A stretch of DNA of 5,546 nucleotides from DATIJJ01 sp039936115 (GTDB lineage: Bacteria > Pseudomonadota > Gammaproteobacteria > DSM-16500), in assembly GCA_039936115.1 (NCBI GenBank), contig JBDTIZ010000305.1:1-5546 (forward strand), read 5' to 3'. The notes beneath the pieces are model-generated. The model was not told where the DNA came from and made no database searches. It saw only the letters and a program-made list of their open reading frames with translations. Shown one piece after another: positions 1 through 5,546 of this stretch (position 1 is the first letter of the stretch; each line of letters begins with the position of its first letter). Position numbers and translations under genes: made by a program.

Positions 1-27
1 CTCTATCGAAGAAATAATGTTGCCGCA

Positions 28-65
28 GGGCGAACACATAGGTTCGCCCCTACAAAAGCAAAAAA
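28..65 (+). repeat. Dispersed hairpin repeat, left copy of an inverted pair
   Basis: Bases 28-35 (GGGCGAAC) and 42-49 (GTTCGCCC) form a perfect 8-bp stem with a 6-base loop (ACATAG). The hairpin is followed by CCTACAAAAGC and an A tract. Bases 29-65 are the reverse complement of 5510-5546 with one mismatch (base 39 against base 5536). This looks like a short REP- or MITE-like intergenic repeat. No transposase is present, so its mobility is unproven. Confidence 0.85.
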
Positions 66-139
66 ATCTGCACAACGACGGCGTTTAGAGACATTTATTT
101 AGAATAAAAAAGGACGCACTGACTTCCTCTCCGCCGTCG

Positions 140-160
140 TCCCGCGGCTTGTCCGCGGGA
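140..160. repeat. GC-rich palindromic repeat element
   Basis: TCCCGCGG (140-147) and CCGCGGGA (153-160) form a perfect 8-bp stem around the loop CTTGT, followed by TCCAGTC. The first 15 bases of the core, CCCGCGGCTTGTCCG at 141-155, recur exactly at 5489-5503 in the same orientation, where the second arm is missing. Similar 'CCGCGG..CCGCGGGATCCAG' palindromes are, from memory, common dispersed repeats in intracellular bacteria. On the minus strand the hairpin lies beyond the HAD gene but is not followed by a T tract, so I do not call it a terminator. Confidence 0.75.
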
Positions 161-194
161 TCCAGTCAAGTTAGCCTCTGTTTTGATTTGTAGC

Positions 195-234
195 AAAAAA
201 AATATAGGTCGATCTATTAAATGTGATTAATCGA
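195..234 (-). terminator. Weak candidate terminator of the HAD gene
   Basis: On the minus strand a short stem overlaps the stop codon region: ATCGA at 230-234 pairs with TCGAT at 209-213. A run of eight T (plus-strand A at 195-202) follows. The perfect stem is only 5 bp, and 6 bases separate it from the T run, which is poor for an intrinsic terminator. The position directly after the gene is the main support. Confidence 0.25.
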
Positions 235-2136
235 TCCATACAAAATAGAATTCGATGATCTATCTACATCACATTTTTCTAATTCGGACTTTTCTCCAGT
301 AGAAAAAAGCGATGACAATTGCGATAATTTAGCTGTCGCTTTTGACATGTCAAAACTCGAAATAGCCTTATCAAGATAACTATATCGTAATCCAACAAAA
401 CTTTTGCCTAACTCTTTCACACTATTTTCGACACATACTAAATTCTTTTCAGTATCATCAACCATGATGTAATTGTCTGCAGAAAAACGTATAGCTTGCA
501 AATACATTCTCAGCGAAACCCCCTTATCAGCGCCATCACAATAAATAATCCCCTTTTGATACACGGGAGAAGATTGCTTTACCTTATCAAACTCAATACG
601 AGTACGTGTATTTATCCACTGCTTAGAAAAATCTACATCGATACTTTGTAATTGCTTTTCAGTGGTCTCGATAATGCTGGGCCCCCGCGCCGTCAATGCA
701 AGCACTGGTATACTGGCCTCTTGTAGAGATTTAATAATGTTGGCAACATTCCATTCGACTGGATTCATACGAATATACTTATGGATCGCATTCCGTATTG
801 TTACTGCAGTACTCAGCGCTTCATATCGATTAGAAATGACGTTAAAACACTGTGTGATAAACTTCGCAAACCATTGATCACTACCAAGATCATTAATGTT
901 TACAGGTTTCATGACTGTATTATCTAAATCAAAAATAATCAGCGCATTTTTTCGATAACGAAGCAAAGCCATATCTTCTAACACTTTTAAAGTGCGAATT
1001 TCAGTACTTGGTTTATTGCGTGTAAATATTTTCTGTTTCATATCTTTAGAATTTATCTCTGAGTGACAGAGACGTTTCAAGCAAAGTGTTTTTGCATGAT
1101 TAGTCGCATGCTCAAAAACACTCGTTAAAATCGATTCAGAAAAATCAAAATTGATCACTATACCTGATGCGGATAGGACGGTTTTGATAGAAGGATCCAT
1201 TAACACATCAAACATTTCAGCTAAACTGTGGAATCCTCTTTTACAAGTAAATGCCACAAATATTTTTAGTAAATGATGAATATCTTTCGCAAGCGTTACT
1301 TGATTATCATTTGTATGATATTTTTTGACAAATATTTCCAGGAGAGCTACAAGAATAAAAGTATGTCCAGACAATGAATTCACGAACGGAACATCTGTTC
1401 GAGATGCTGAATAACCTCTCTGAATGTTTCTATCAATCATCGATATATCAGGATGACGATTAGTCAATACTGCAACACGCTCATCCACTGGATTACTTGC
1501 TATCGACTTCATCACGCCATGATTGTAGCTGAGGCTGACATGTGATGACTCTATTCTTCTCTTAGTACGATTCTTATCTTTTGTCTGATAGAGTGCTGAC
1601 GACGACATCAGTGTAGTTATTTTTTTTGCTATCGCAAGATCGTGTTCACACTTCTCCATGCGATCAATGACTAATTCAGCGTCTTCGTGGTTTGTTACCA
1701 TGACAGGAATTTCTATCTCTGGATCAATTTCTTTAATTAAGACAGCTAATTTAGAGAGACTGGCAAACTCTTCGATCTTTAGAGATCTCCATAAAGCGTG
1801 AGAAAAACGAGTCTCGAAATAACGCCGACTTTCTTGCGCAAGAGGATTATCAAGTAATGTCACAACTTTTTGTTTAATCAACTTCAGCGATTCGTCGTTA
1901 TGCCGGTCACAAATAGCTAAAAGTTCTTTAATCGCAGATTTTTTTTGATTTTTCAAGTAACAAATTCTAACTATTTTCAATTGTGCGAAACTGGAAGGCC
2001 CAATAATTTCGCTGATTATTTTTGTAGATAACAATACATAATCAGACCAATCGAGCTGTTTTGCTCTTAAGGCTTGAGTGTATGAGGCAATGGAGTGATG
2101 AGCATTAGTGTTTTGAAAAAATAAATTTCGTTGCAT
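217..2136 (-). CDS. HAD-superfamily (DUF2608-like) protein with long unknown N-terminal region
   Basis: The C-terminal part, about residues 396-595, is a HAD hydrolase-type domain that most resembles the DUF2608 family known from Legionella, Coxiella and chlamydiae. Motif I is IIFDLDNT with nucleophile D403 and D405. Motif II is LALTARG with T482. A lysine for motif III is probably K538 in the ADKG segment. Motif IV is IMVDDTEKN with D560 and D561. All catalytic positions are kept, so a Mg-dependent phosphohydrolase activity is plausible, but the substrate is unknown. Residues 1-395 match nothing I recognise. They are mostly helical and charged, with a conserved-looking PFVNSLSGHT segment at 250-259. 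No signal peptide or membrane segment is visible. The start is supported by AGGAG at 2146-2150, 9 nt upstream. DUF2608 proteins are usually much shorter, around 250-300 residues, so this looks like a fusion. The tail is mildly acidic (SELEKCD), and secretion as an effector is inference only. Confidence 0.85.
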   Translation of the reverse strand: MQRNLFFQNTNAHHSIASYTQALRAKQLDWSDYVLLSTKIISEIIGPSSFAQLKIVRICYLKNQKKSAIKELLAICDRHNDESLKLIKQKVVTLLDNPLAQESRRYFETRFSHALWRSLKIEEFASLSKLAVLIKEIDPEIEIPVMVTNHEDAELVIDRMEKCEHDLAIAKKITTLMSSSALYQTKDKNRTKRRIESSHVSLSYNHGVMKSIASNPVDERVAVLTNRHPDISMIDRNIQRGYSASRTDVPFVNSLSGHTFILVALLEIFVKKYHTNDNQVTLAKDIHHLLKIFVAFTCKRGFHSLAEMFDVLMDPSIKTVLSASGIVINFDFSESILTSVFEHATNHAKTLCLKRLCHSEINSKDMKQKIFTRNKPSTEIRTLKVLEDMALLRYRKNALIIFDLDNTVMKPVNINDLGSDQWFAKFITQCFNVISNRYEALSTAVTIRNAIHKYIRMNPVEWNVANIIKSLQEASIPVLALTARGPSIIETTEKQLQSIDVDFSKQWINTRTRIEFDKVKQSSPVYQKGIIYCDGADKGVSLRMYLQAIRFSADNYIMVDDTEKNLVCVENSVKELGKSFVGLRYSYLDKAISSFDMSKATAKLSQLSSLFSTGEKSELEKCDVDRSSNSILYGSINHI

Positions 2137-2186
2137 GAATGAAAGCTCCTAAATTGAGTAAGAGCCTTCATCGAAAATCCAGTTAC

Positions 2187-2217
2187 TTATAGCTCAGGAA
2201 GGCGAGAACAGCTATAA
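2187..2217 (-). other. Hairpin in the leader of the HAD gene
   Basis: TTATAGCT (2187-2194) and AGCTATAA (2210-2217) are perfect inverted 8-base arms around a 15-base, G-rich loop. The element lies between the candidate promoter (2242-2268) and the AGGAG ribosome-binding site (2146-2150), so it would sit in the mRNA leader. No T run follows on either strand, so it is not an intrinsic terminator. It could be an operator-like dyad, an RNA stem or chance in AT-rich DNA. Confidence 0.3.
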
Positions 2218-2241
2218 AAAGATTTTCTTGATATCGCTAAA

Positions 2242-2268
2242 CTAATATAAATAATTGATGTTTGTCAA
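2242..2268 (-). promoter_or_regulatory. Candidate sigma-70 promoter of the HAD gene
   Basis: On the minus strand a perfect TTGACA lies at 2263-2268. TATTAG at 2242-2247 follows after a 15-nt spacer, and an overlapping TATATT lies at 2244-2249. The spacing is shorter than the usual 16-18 nt, so the -10 assignment is uncertain. No TTAA-type tandem box like those of the other two genes is present, which suggests the HAD gene is controlled separately. The leader would be about 100 nt. Confidence 0.4.
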
Positions 2269-2294
2269 TTATAAATTACCGTGAAGCTGTCAAG

Positions 2295-3899
2295 CTACGA
2301 AAATCTCCGTGATAATAATGGAATATTTAGGTCATCACTTGGTTCATCAAGCGATCTTTTTTCTTCTTTGAACTCTCTAGGCGAGTCAGAACGGAAGACC
2401 GAATTGACTGCATCCTTAGCTTCATCTTTTTTTTCTTCTTCTATATGAAGAGGAGTCACCATAATGCTTGCGAGAGGAGTCACGTCATCATTATTTGGGG
2501 CGGGCAAAGCTGGCGCAATTGGACGTGGTAATAGACGATAACGACTATCCATTGTACCTATGCCATACATCAGCGAACCTTGCATGTAAACAGAACACAA
2601 AGCAAGTATAGCGGCAAGAGGATTTTCAGTTGCAGCATACATTAGAAAACCTGCTGATAAAGCGGCAAAAAGTCGCAGTAAATTGCGTGATGCAAAAGCT
2701 GGAATTGATTCATTTCTTTCAGCAAAAGTATCACTAGGATTTTGTAGTAATCTGCTTGGATGTCTAATATATTCTCTTGTGTTAGCCAAAGTATTCGCAG
2801 TCTCTCGTACGCTTAAATATGAATAAGGTAAGTGAATCAATGGCGTTAAAATGGATAGTGCTAAATTTAGCTGATCATTATCAAAAATATATGTTTTACG
2901 TGTTTGGTAAAGAATACTAGCTAACATGAGTAATGCTAATGGGGTGAGAGTTGCTAAGGATTTTATTTGTTCCCTGAATCGCCCTCTTACAATATCTTGT
3001 AGAACTGCATTGCTCGTTGCTAAATAAGGAAATGCAAACGCCGTGCTAAATGCTGCACCTAAAAGCAAGTTGCTAGCTGGATAGGCTACTAGTGCTCTCG
3101 GTATAATAAAAGATGCATTCATAACCACAGAATCAGCCACAATTACTGCAGCTAATCCCTGTCTCAAATAACGGAAACGATTATTATAATTTTGATGAAG
3201 CCTGAGGTGTTGGATTGCATTATATTGGATAACGCAATTTTGAGAATACCGAAATAGTATTTCTAATACTCGTTGTGGGTTTTGTTTATAGGCCAAACCA
3301 AAAAACATTGGGATCAATAAGGGAAATATTGATAACGACCAGTTATTCATTGTATATATTGCTCTTGAGAGACGTGTTGAGCGTGGTAAGGATAGAAAGT
3401 CTCGCACTGATGGTCTTTCAGGAATTCTCGCCATAATGGGTTGAGACGAAAACAGTGGTTGCAAAACATCTCCTGCGTTTCTGCGTTCACGTTCAATTTC
3501 AAATGACACGCTAATGTGAGAGCCATTGCTTCGGGCCATCGCAGCTATCCCAGCTAAGCTATTAAAATTAACACCAGGTTGAGTAACTATATACGTATCT
3601 TGATTAAGTGCATTAATTGTAAAACGCGCAAGCTCATTATTAGCAATTGCATCTATTACTGATTGTCTATTATAAAGCAGAGGAAAGATATGTGGGTGAA
3701 GAATAACGACAGGATCCGTTAAAATTTCACCGCTTACCGGACATCTTAGGCCATCAGGCAAATGGTGCCAGTATTCAACAATTAGATTTACTAAGGCCGT
3801 AGGTAATCCTGTTAGTGTGACAAGATTATAGTTCTGACCTAATCTAGTGAGAAATTGCTGTTCAATTGTCGGTCGTGAGTTTGCCATATTAGATCTCAT
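2295..3899 (-). CDS. U-box-like multi-pass membrane protein, candidate effector
   Basis: Residues 47-66 carry a U-box-type signature (LPDGLRCPVSGEILTDPVVI, with C53-P54 and D62-P63-V64). A Y76-x3-S80-V-I-D-A-I helix follows, like the 'yers.I..wl' part of U-boxes. U-boxes are RING-like E2-binding domains of ubiquitin ligases that need no zinc; Legionella LubX is a bacterial example. Just before it, residues 29-44 (LTGLPTALVNLIVEYW) resemble a minimal F-box helix. About six or seven hydrophobic segments follow, near 187-204, 247-269, 276-296, 313-331, 343-361, 407-423 and 427-447. The tail (about 480-534) is hydrophilic and acidic, including an acidic cluster at 518-523. The likely role is membrane-anchored E3 ligase activity in a host cell; this is inferred, and the U-box is partial. 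Met1 has no ribosome-binding site. Met5 (codon at 3885-3887) has a weak GAG 8 nt upstream and may be the true start. The gene diverges from the P450-like gene. Confidence 0.7.
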   Translation of the reverse strand: MRSNMANSRPTIEQQFLTRLGQNYNLVTLTGLPTALVNLIVEYWHHLPDGLRCPVSGEILTDPVVILHPHIFPLLYNRQSVIDAIANNELARFTINALNQDTYIVTQPGVNFNSLAGIAAMARSNGSHISVSFEIERERRNAGDVLQPLFSSQPIMARIPERPSVRDFLSLPRSTRLSRAIYTMNNWSLSIFPLLIPMFFGLAYKQNPQRVLEILFRYSQNCVIQYNAIQHLRLHQNYNNRFRYLRQGLAAVIVADSVVMNASFIIPRALVAYPASNLLLGAAFSTAFAFPYLATSNAVLQDIVRGRFREQIKSLATLTPLALLMLASILYQTRKTYIFDNDQLNLALSILTPLIHLPYSYLSVRETANTLANTREYIRHPSRLLQNPSDTFAERNESIPAFASRNLLRLFAALSAGFLMYAATENPLAAILALCSVYMQGSLMYGIGTMDSRYRLLPRPIAPALPAPNNDDVTPLASIMVTPLHIEEEKKDEAKDAVNSVFRSDSPREFKEEKRSLDEPSDDLNIPLLSRRFS

Positions 3900-3928
3900 T
3901 ACTATTTGAATAGATAGAAAGTTGCAGA

Positions 3929-3961
3929 ATTATAACTTACATAGCTTAAGGATTTATTAAT
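3929..3961 (-). promoter_or_regulatory. Promoter of the U-box-like gene with PmrA-like tandem box
   Basis: On the minus strand a perfect TATAAT -10 lies at 3929-3934. Seven nt upstream is a tandem element at 3942-3961: ATTAATAAA, two bases, then CTTAAGCTA, with half-site starts 11 nt apart. The Legionella/Coxiella PmrA consensus, recalled as cTTAATatT-N2-cTTAATatT, matches about 12 of 18 positions, with the TTAAT cores 9 of 10. There is no good -35 hexamer, as expected for an activator-dependent promoter. The predicted transcript starts near 3922. Further TTAA motifs upstream (a TTAATG pair at 3957-3962 and 3969-3974) crowd the region but lack the 11-nt spacing. Confidence 0.45.
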
Positions 3962-4049
3962 GCTTAACTTAATGATCTGCTTGCAGCCTTCTGGTCTAAC
4001 TTACGGTTTTTATTAGTATCTAGATATTTTTTTTGTAAAATAATGCCAC

Positions 4050-4082
4050 TTTAATATTGCCTTAATTTTTTATAGGCATAAT
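4050..4082 (+). promoter_or_regulatory. Promoter of the P450-like gene with strong PmrA-like box
   Basis: TTTAATATT (4050-4058), GC, then CTTAATTTT (4061-4069) match the recalled PmrA consensus cTTAATatT-N2-cTTAATatT at 16 of 18 positions, including both TTAAT cores and the 11-nt repeat period. The -10 candidate CATAAT lies at 4077-4082, 7 nt after the box, so the box covers the -35 region, where no TTGACA is found. A short dyad, TGCCT (4058-4062) and AGGCA (4074-4078), overlaps box and -10. The ribosome-binding site AGGGGG follows at 4103-4108. Confidence 0.6.
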
Positions 4083-4117
4083 ATCGTCACTCTAAAATTG
4101 ATAGGGGGCGAAGACTT

Positions 4118-5398
4118 ATGTTCGCATCTAGAAAAACACATTATGGTGAGAAAATTATTAAAAATGCGCAAGCTTATGTTTCCGCAACAATTCAAAGCTT
4201 TTTTAAAAAAACAGTGCCTGCTTCTCCTCCGGAGACTAAAAGTGTTGACTTAGCTAATGGGGTGTTCCACAGAATAACACCCGAATCAGATACTGAATTT
4301 AGAGAATTACTAAGTCTGCTAGACCAGCAACAAGATGCAAGAAAGCCCTATAAAAAACTTCATCATTTACTAGGTGATGGGAGTGCATTTTTTACTGCAA
4401 GCACAGGTGAGATTGCCGTAATGCACCGTAAGAAATTAGTTGCACATTTTAAACCTCAAAAGTTTATTGAAGCATTAAACATAATTTTAAAAGAACTCTT
4501 AGAAACATCAGGATTGGACAGTCTTCGATATCAACAAGTAATGGAGTCTGTCATCCAGCAAATGACTCTGCGCGCGATGTTTGGTTTTGTCGTAACCGGT
4601 GAATTAAAAGAAGGTCTAGCAACTGTAAGTCAAATTGATTCATTCTCACGTAATCAATCAAAAGATGAAATAGAGCTTAAAGAGGCGCAAGCAAAATTTT
4701 TCACTTGGGCAGATAACTTATTTCACACTAATATAAATCAAATACTAGTTGCCTTACAAAAACATAAACAAGGCGAATCAAATTATTTTATTTCTCATTT
4801 AGTAGATCACCTTGTTAATCAACATCCGGAATTAAAAAATAACCCTGAAAAACAACATTTTTTTTTGAAAGATCTCAAAAATTCTCAATTAAAAATAGAA
4901 TTGCAACATCCCTATATTAAAACTTTATTGTCTGTATTGCTGCCATCGACAGTTCTCTCCATTCCTATGACAAATTTAGCTAAACGAATCATAAAAAAGA
5001 TGTTAGAGGAGAGGGATTTCGATCATTTAAGTGAAAAAGAAAGAAGTGTGTATGTTTCAGCTGCCATAAATAGTTTTAATTCGACTCCTATGGTGCCTCG
5101 CTATACGAGTAAGTCTTTCGAATATGATACTGTGCAGTATGCAGAAAATTCGGTTGTATATTTACAAACATCTGCGCAAGCACATACCTTATTTTCAACA
5201 GGCCCTAGGCGTTGTCCTGCCGCAGATACTATTGTACGACCCATTTTAAATGCGGTAATTTCTATTATGGAAGAATTTTTTGATGATAGAATTATTGAAA
5301 GTGATCGCCAAGATCTTGCTAATAACTACAATATAAATAATAAAAATACTTTTGATAGTAATCTTTTGGAAAACGCTTTTATTCGATTGAAAACCTGA
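4118..5398 (+). CDS. Divergent cytochrome P450-like protein lacking ExxR
   Basis: The length, 426 residues, suits a bacterial P450. The haem-ligand loop FSTGPRRCPA at 359-368 satisfies the P450 cysteine signature, with C366 as the expected thiolate ligand. Other P450 landmarks can be followed: HHLLGDGSAFF...GEIAVMHRKKLVAHF (82-111) resembles the B'-C region, but the C-helix Trp is absent. TLLSVLLPSTVLSIPMTNLA (269-288) resembles the I helix, keeping T278 but not the AGx(D/E) part. STPMVPRYTSKSF (322-334) resembles the strand after the K helix. At the ExxR site the protein reads NSFN (318-321), so both charged residues are gone. About 20 residues of the meander also appear to be missing before C366. 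It may bind haem without normal monooxygenase activity, or may have lost catalysis. No ferredoxin or reductase gene is nearby. ATG 4118 is supported by AGGGGG 9 nt upstream. There is no obvious signal peptide; an N-terminal helix (about 11-31) could be amphipathic. The effector role is inferred from the promoter. Confidence 0.7.
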   Translation: MFASRKTHYGEKIIKNAQAYVSATIQSFFKKTVPASPPETKSVDLANGVFHRITPESDTEFRELLSLLDQQQDARKPYKKLHHLLGDGSAFFTASTGEIAVMHRKKLVAHFKPQKFIEALNIILKELLETSGLDSLRYQQVMESVIQQMTLRAMFGFVVTGELKEGLATVSQIDSFSRNQSKDEIELKEAQAKFFTWADNLFHTNINQILVALQKHKQGESNYFISHLVDHLVNQHPELKNNPEKQHFFLKDLKNSQLKIELQHPYIKTLLSVLLPSTVLSIPMTNLAKRIIKKMLEERDFDHLSEKERSVYVSAAINSFNSTPMVPRYTSKSFEYDTVQYAENSVVYLQTSAQAHTLFSTGPRRCPAADTIVRPILNAVISIMEEFFDDRIIESDRQDLANNYNINNKNTFDSNLLENAFIRLKT

Positions 5399-5488
5399 TC
5401 AGATGTATTTGAATCATCGATAACGGAATGATCGCGTTTAGAAGAATGTGATAGACAATTGAAATAAAATTTTTCCGCCCGCTGTGGC

Positions 5489-5503
5489 CCCGCGGCTTGT
5501 CCG
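5489..5503 (+). repeat. Partial copy of the GC-rich palindromic repeat
   Basis: CCCGCGGCTTGTCCG is identical to 141-155 and in the same orientation, but here it continues as TCGTCG and lacks the closing GCGGGA arm. The preceding CCGCCCGCTGTGGCC is also GC-rich, unlike the AT-rich sequence between the stop of the P450-like gene and base 5474. It reads as a truncated or recombined copy of the dispersed palindrome, directly abutting the hairpin repeat at the window end. Confidence 0.6.
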
Positions 5504-5509
5504 TCGTCG

Positions 5510-5546
5510 TTTTTTGCTTTTGTAGGGGCGAACCTGTGTGTTCGCC
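5510..5546 (-). repeat. Dispersed hairpin repeat, right copy of an inverted pair
   Basis: GGCGAAC (5527-5533) and GTTCGCC (5540-5546) form a stem around the loop CTGTGT, and the window ends before the last stem base could be read. The 37 bases are the reverse complement of 29-65 with one difference. On the repeat's own strand, CGACGACGG follows the A tract here, whereas the left copy has eight extra bases before a similar AACGACGGCG. The copies may therefore share homology beyond the 37 bp. Confidence 0.85.

Larger units (their letters stand above)
1..216. other. Non-coding region with dispersed repeats
   Basis: I see no plausible gene in this stretch. It contains a GC-rich hairpin repeat at 28-49, an A-rich segment, a second GC-rich palindrome at 140-160, and an A8 tract at 195-202 just beyond the stop of the minus-strand HAD gene. 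Both palindromes are far more GC-rich than the flanking DNA, and related copies occur at the other end of the window. This points to dispersed repetitive elements, not gene remnants. Confidence 0.7.

Noticed and set aside
662..877. A 71-codon open frame on the plus strand
   Set aside because: It lies wholly antisense to the well-supported HAD gene, has no ribosome-binding site or recognisable product, and is best explained as a chance frame.
2281..2297. AGCT...AGCT dyad at the stop of the U-box-like gene as a terminator
   Set aside because: The stem is 4 bp and no T run follows on the minus strand.
2300..2345. Acidic dileucine sorting motif in the tail of the U-box-like protein (DDLNIPLL)
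   Set aside because: The nearest acidic residue, D523, is five residues before L528, one too far for the DExxxLL-type pattern, and the DxxLL pattern also fails. The acidic tail is noted only as secretion-signal-like.
3957..3974. Second PmrA-like box from the TTAATG direct repeat
   Set aside because: The repeat period is 12 nt, not 11, and no -10 lies at the matching distance, so it was not called as a separate site.
3977..3986. Palindrome CTGCTTGCAG in the divergent promoter region
   Set aside because: It is only 4 bp per arm, is not placed relative to either -10 in a meaningful way, and has no second copy.
5399..5474. Intrinsic terminator after the P450-like gene
   Set aside because: Only a 5-bp ATCAT/ATGAT pairing is visible near the end of the gene, with no T run directly after it. 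The later TTTTT follows unpaired AT-rich sequence.
28..5546. The end repeats as terminal inverted repeats of a transposon
   Set aside because: No transposase, integrase or target-site duplication is visible, and each copy is itself a hairpin, which fits a REP-like element better than a simple transposon end.

Overview
The window is AT-rich DNA with three long genes of a kind usually found in host-associated bacteria. The best guess is a gammaproteobacterium of the order Legionellales (Legionella, Coxiella, Berkiella or Rickettsiella relatives). Four points lead there: a U-box-like membrane protein, a heavily diverged cytochrome P450 homologue, a DUF2608-type HAD protein, and two promoters that resemble the tandem TTAAT box of PmrA, the regulator of many Dot/Icm effector genes in Legionella and Coxiella. 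The lineage is inferred. The window has no rRNA, tRNA or housekeeping gene to fix it.

Layout. Bases 1-216 hold no gene, only two dispersed palindromic repeats and a weak terminator. Bases 217-2136 (minus) encode a 639-residue protein: an unrecognised N-terminal region of about 395 residues followed by a HAD phosphatase-like domain with all four HAD motifs. Bases 2295-3899 (minus) encode a 534-residue protein with an F-box-like helix, a U-box-like segment, six or seven membrane segments and an acidic tail. Bases 3900-4117 form a divergent promoter region. Bases 4118-5398 (plus) encode a 426-residue P450-like protein that keeps the haem-cysteine signature but has lost the ExxR motif. Bases 5399-5546 again hold dispersed repeats.

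The two divergent genes look co-regulated. Each has two TTAA-type half-sites with start points 11 nt apart, and each box ends exactly 7 nt before a TATAAT-like -10 element. The HAD gene lies 158 bp behind the U-box gene on the same strand and has its own TTGACA-type promoter candidate, so it need not belong to that regulon. The simplest reading is a small cluster of candidate secreted host-interaction proteins, not a metabolic operon. No redox partner, secretion apparatus gene or transposase is present.

The same 37-bp repeat sits at the two ends in inverted orientation, with 36 of 37 bases matching. This may mean that the window is a complete assembly contig broken at repeats.
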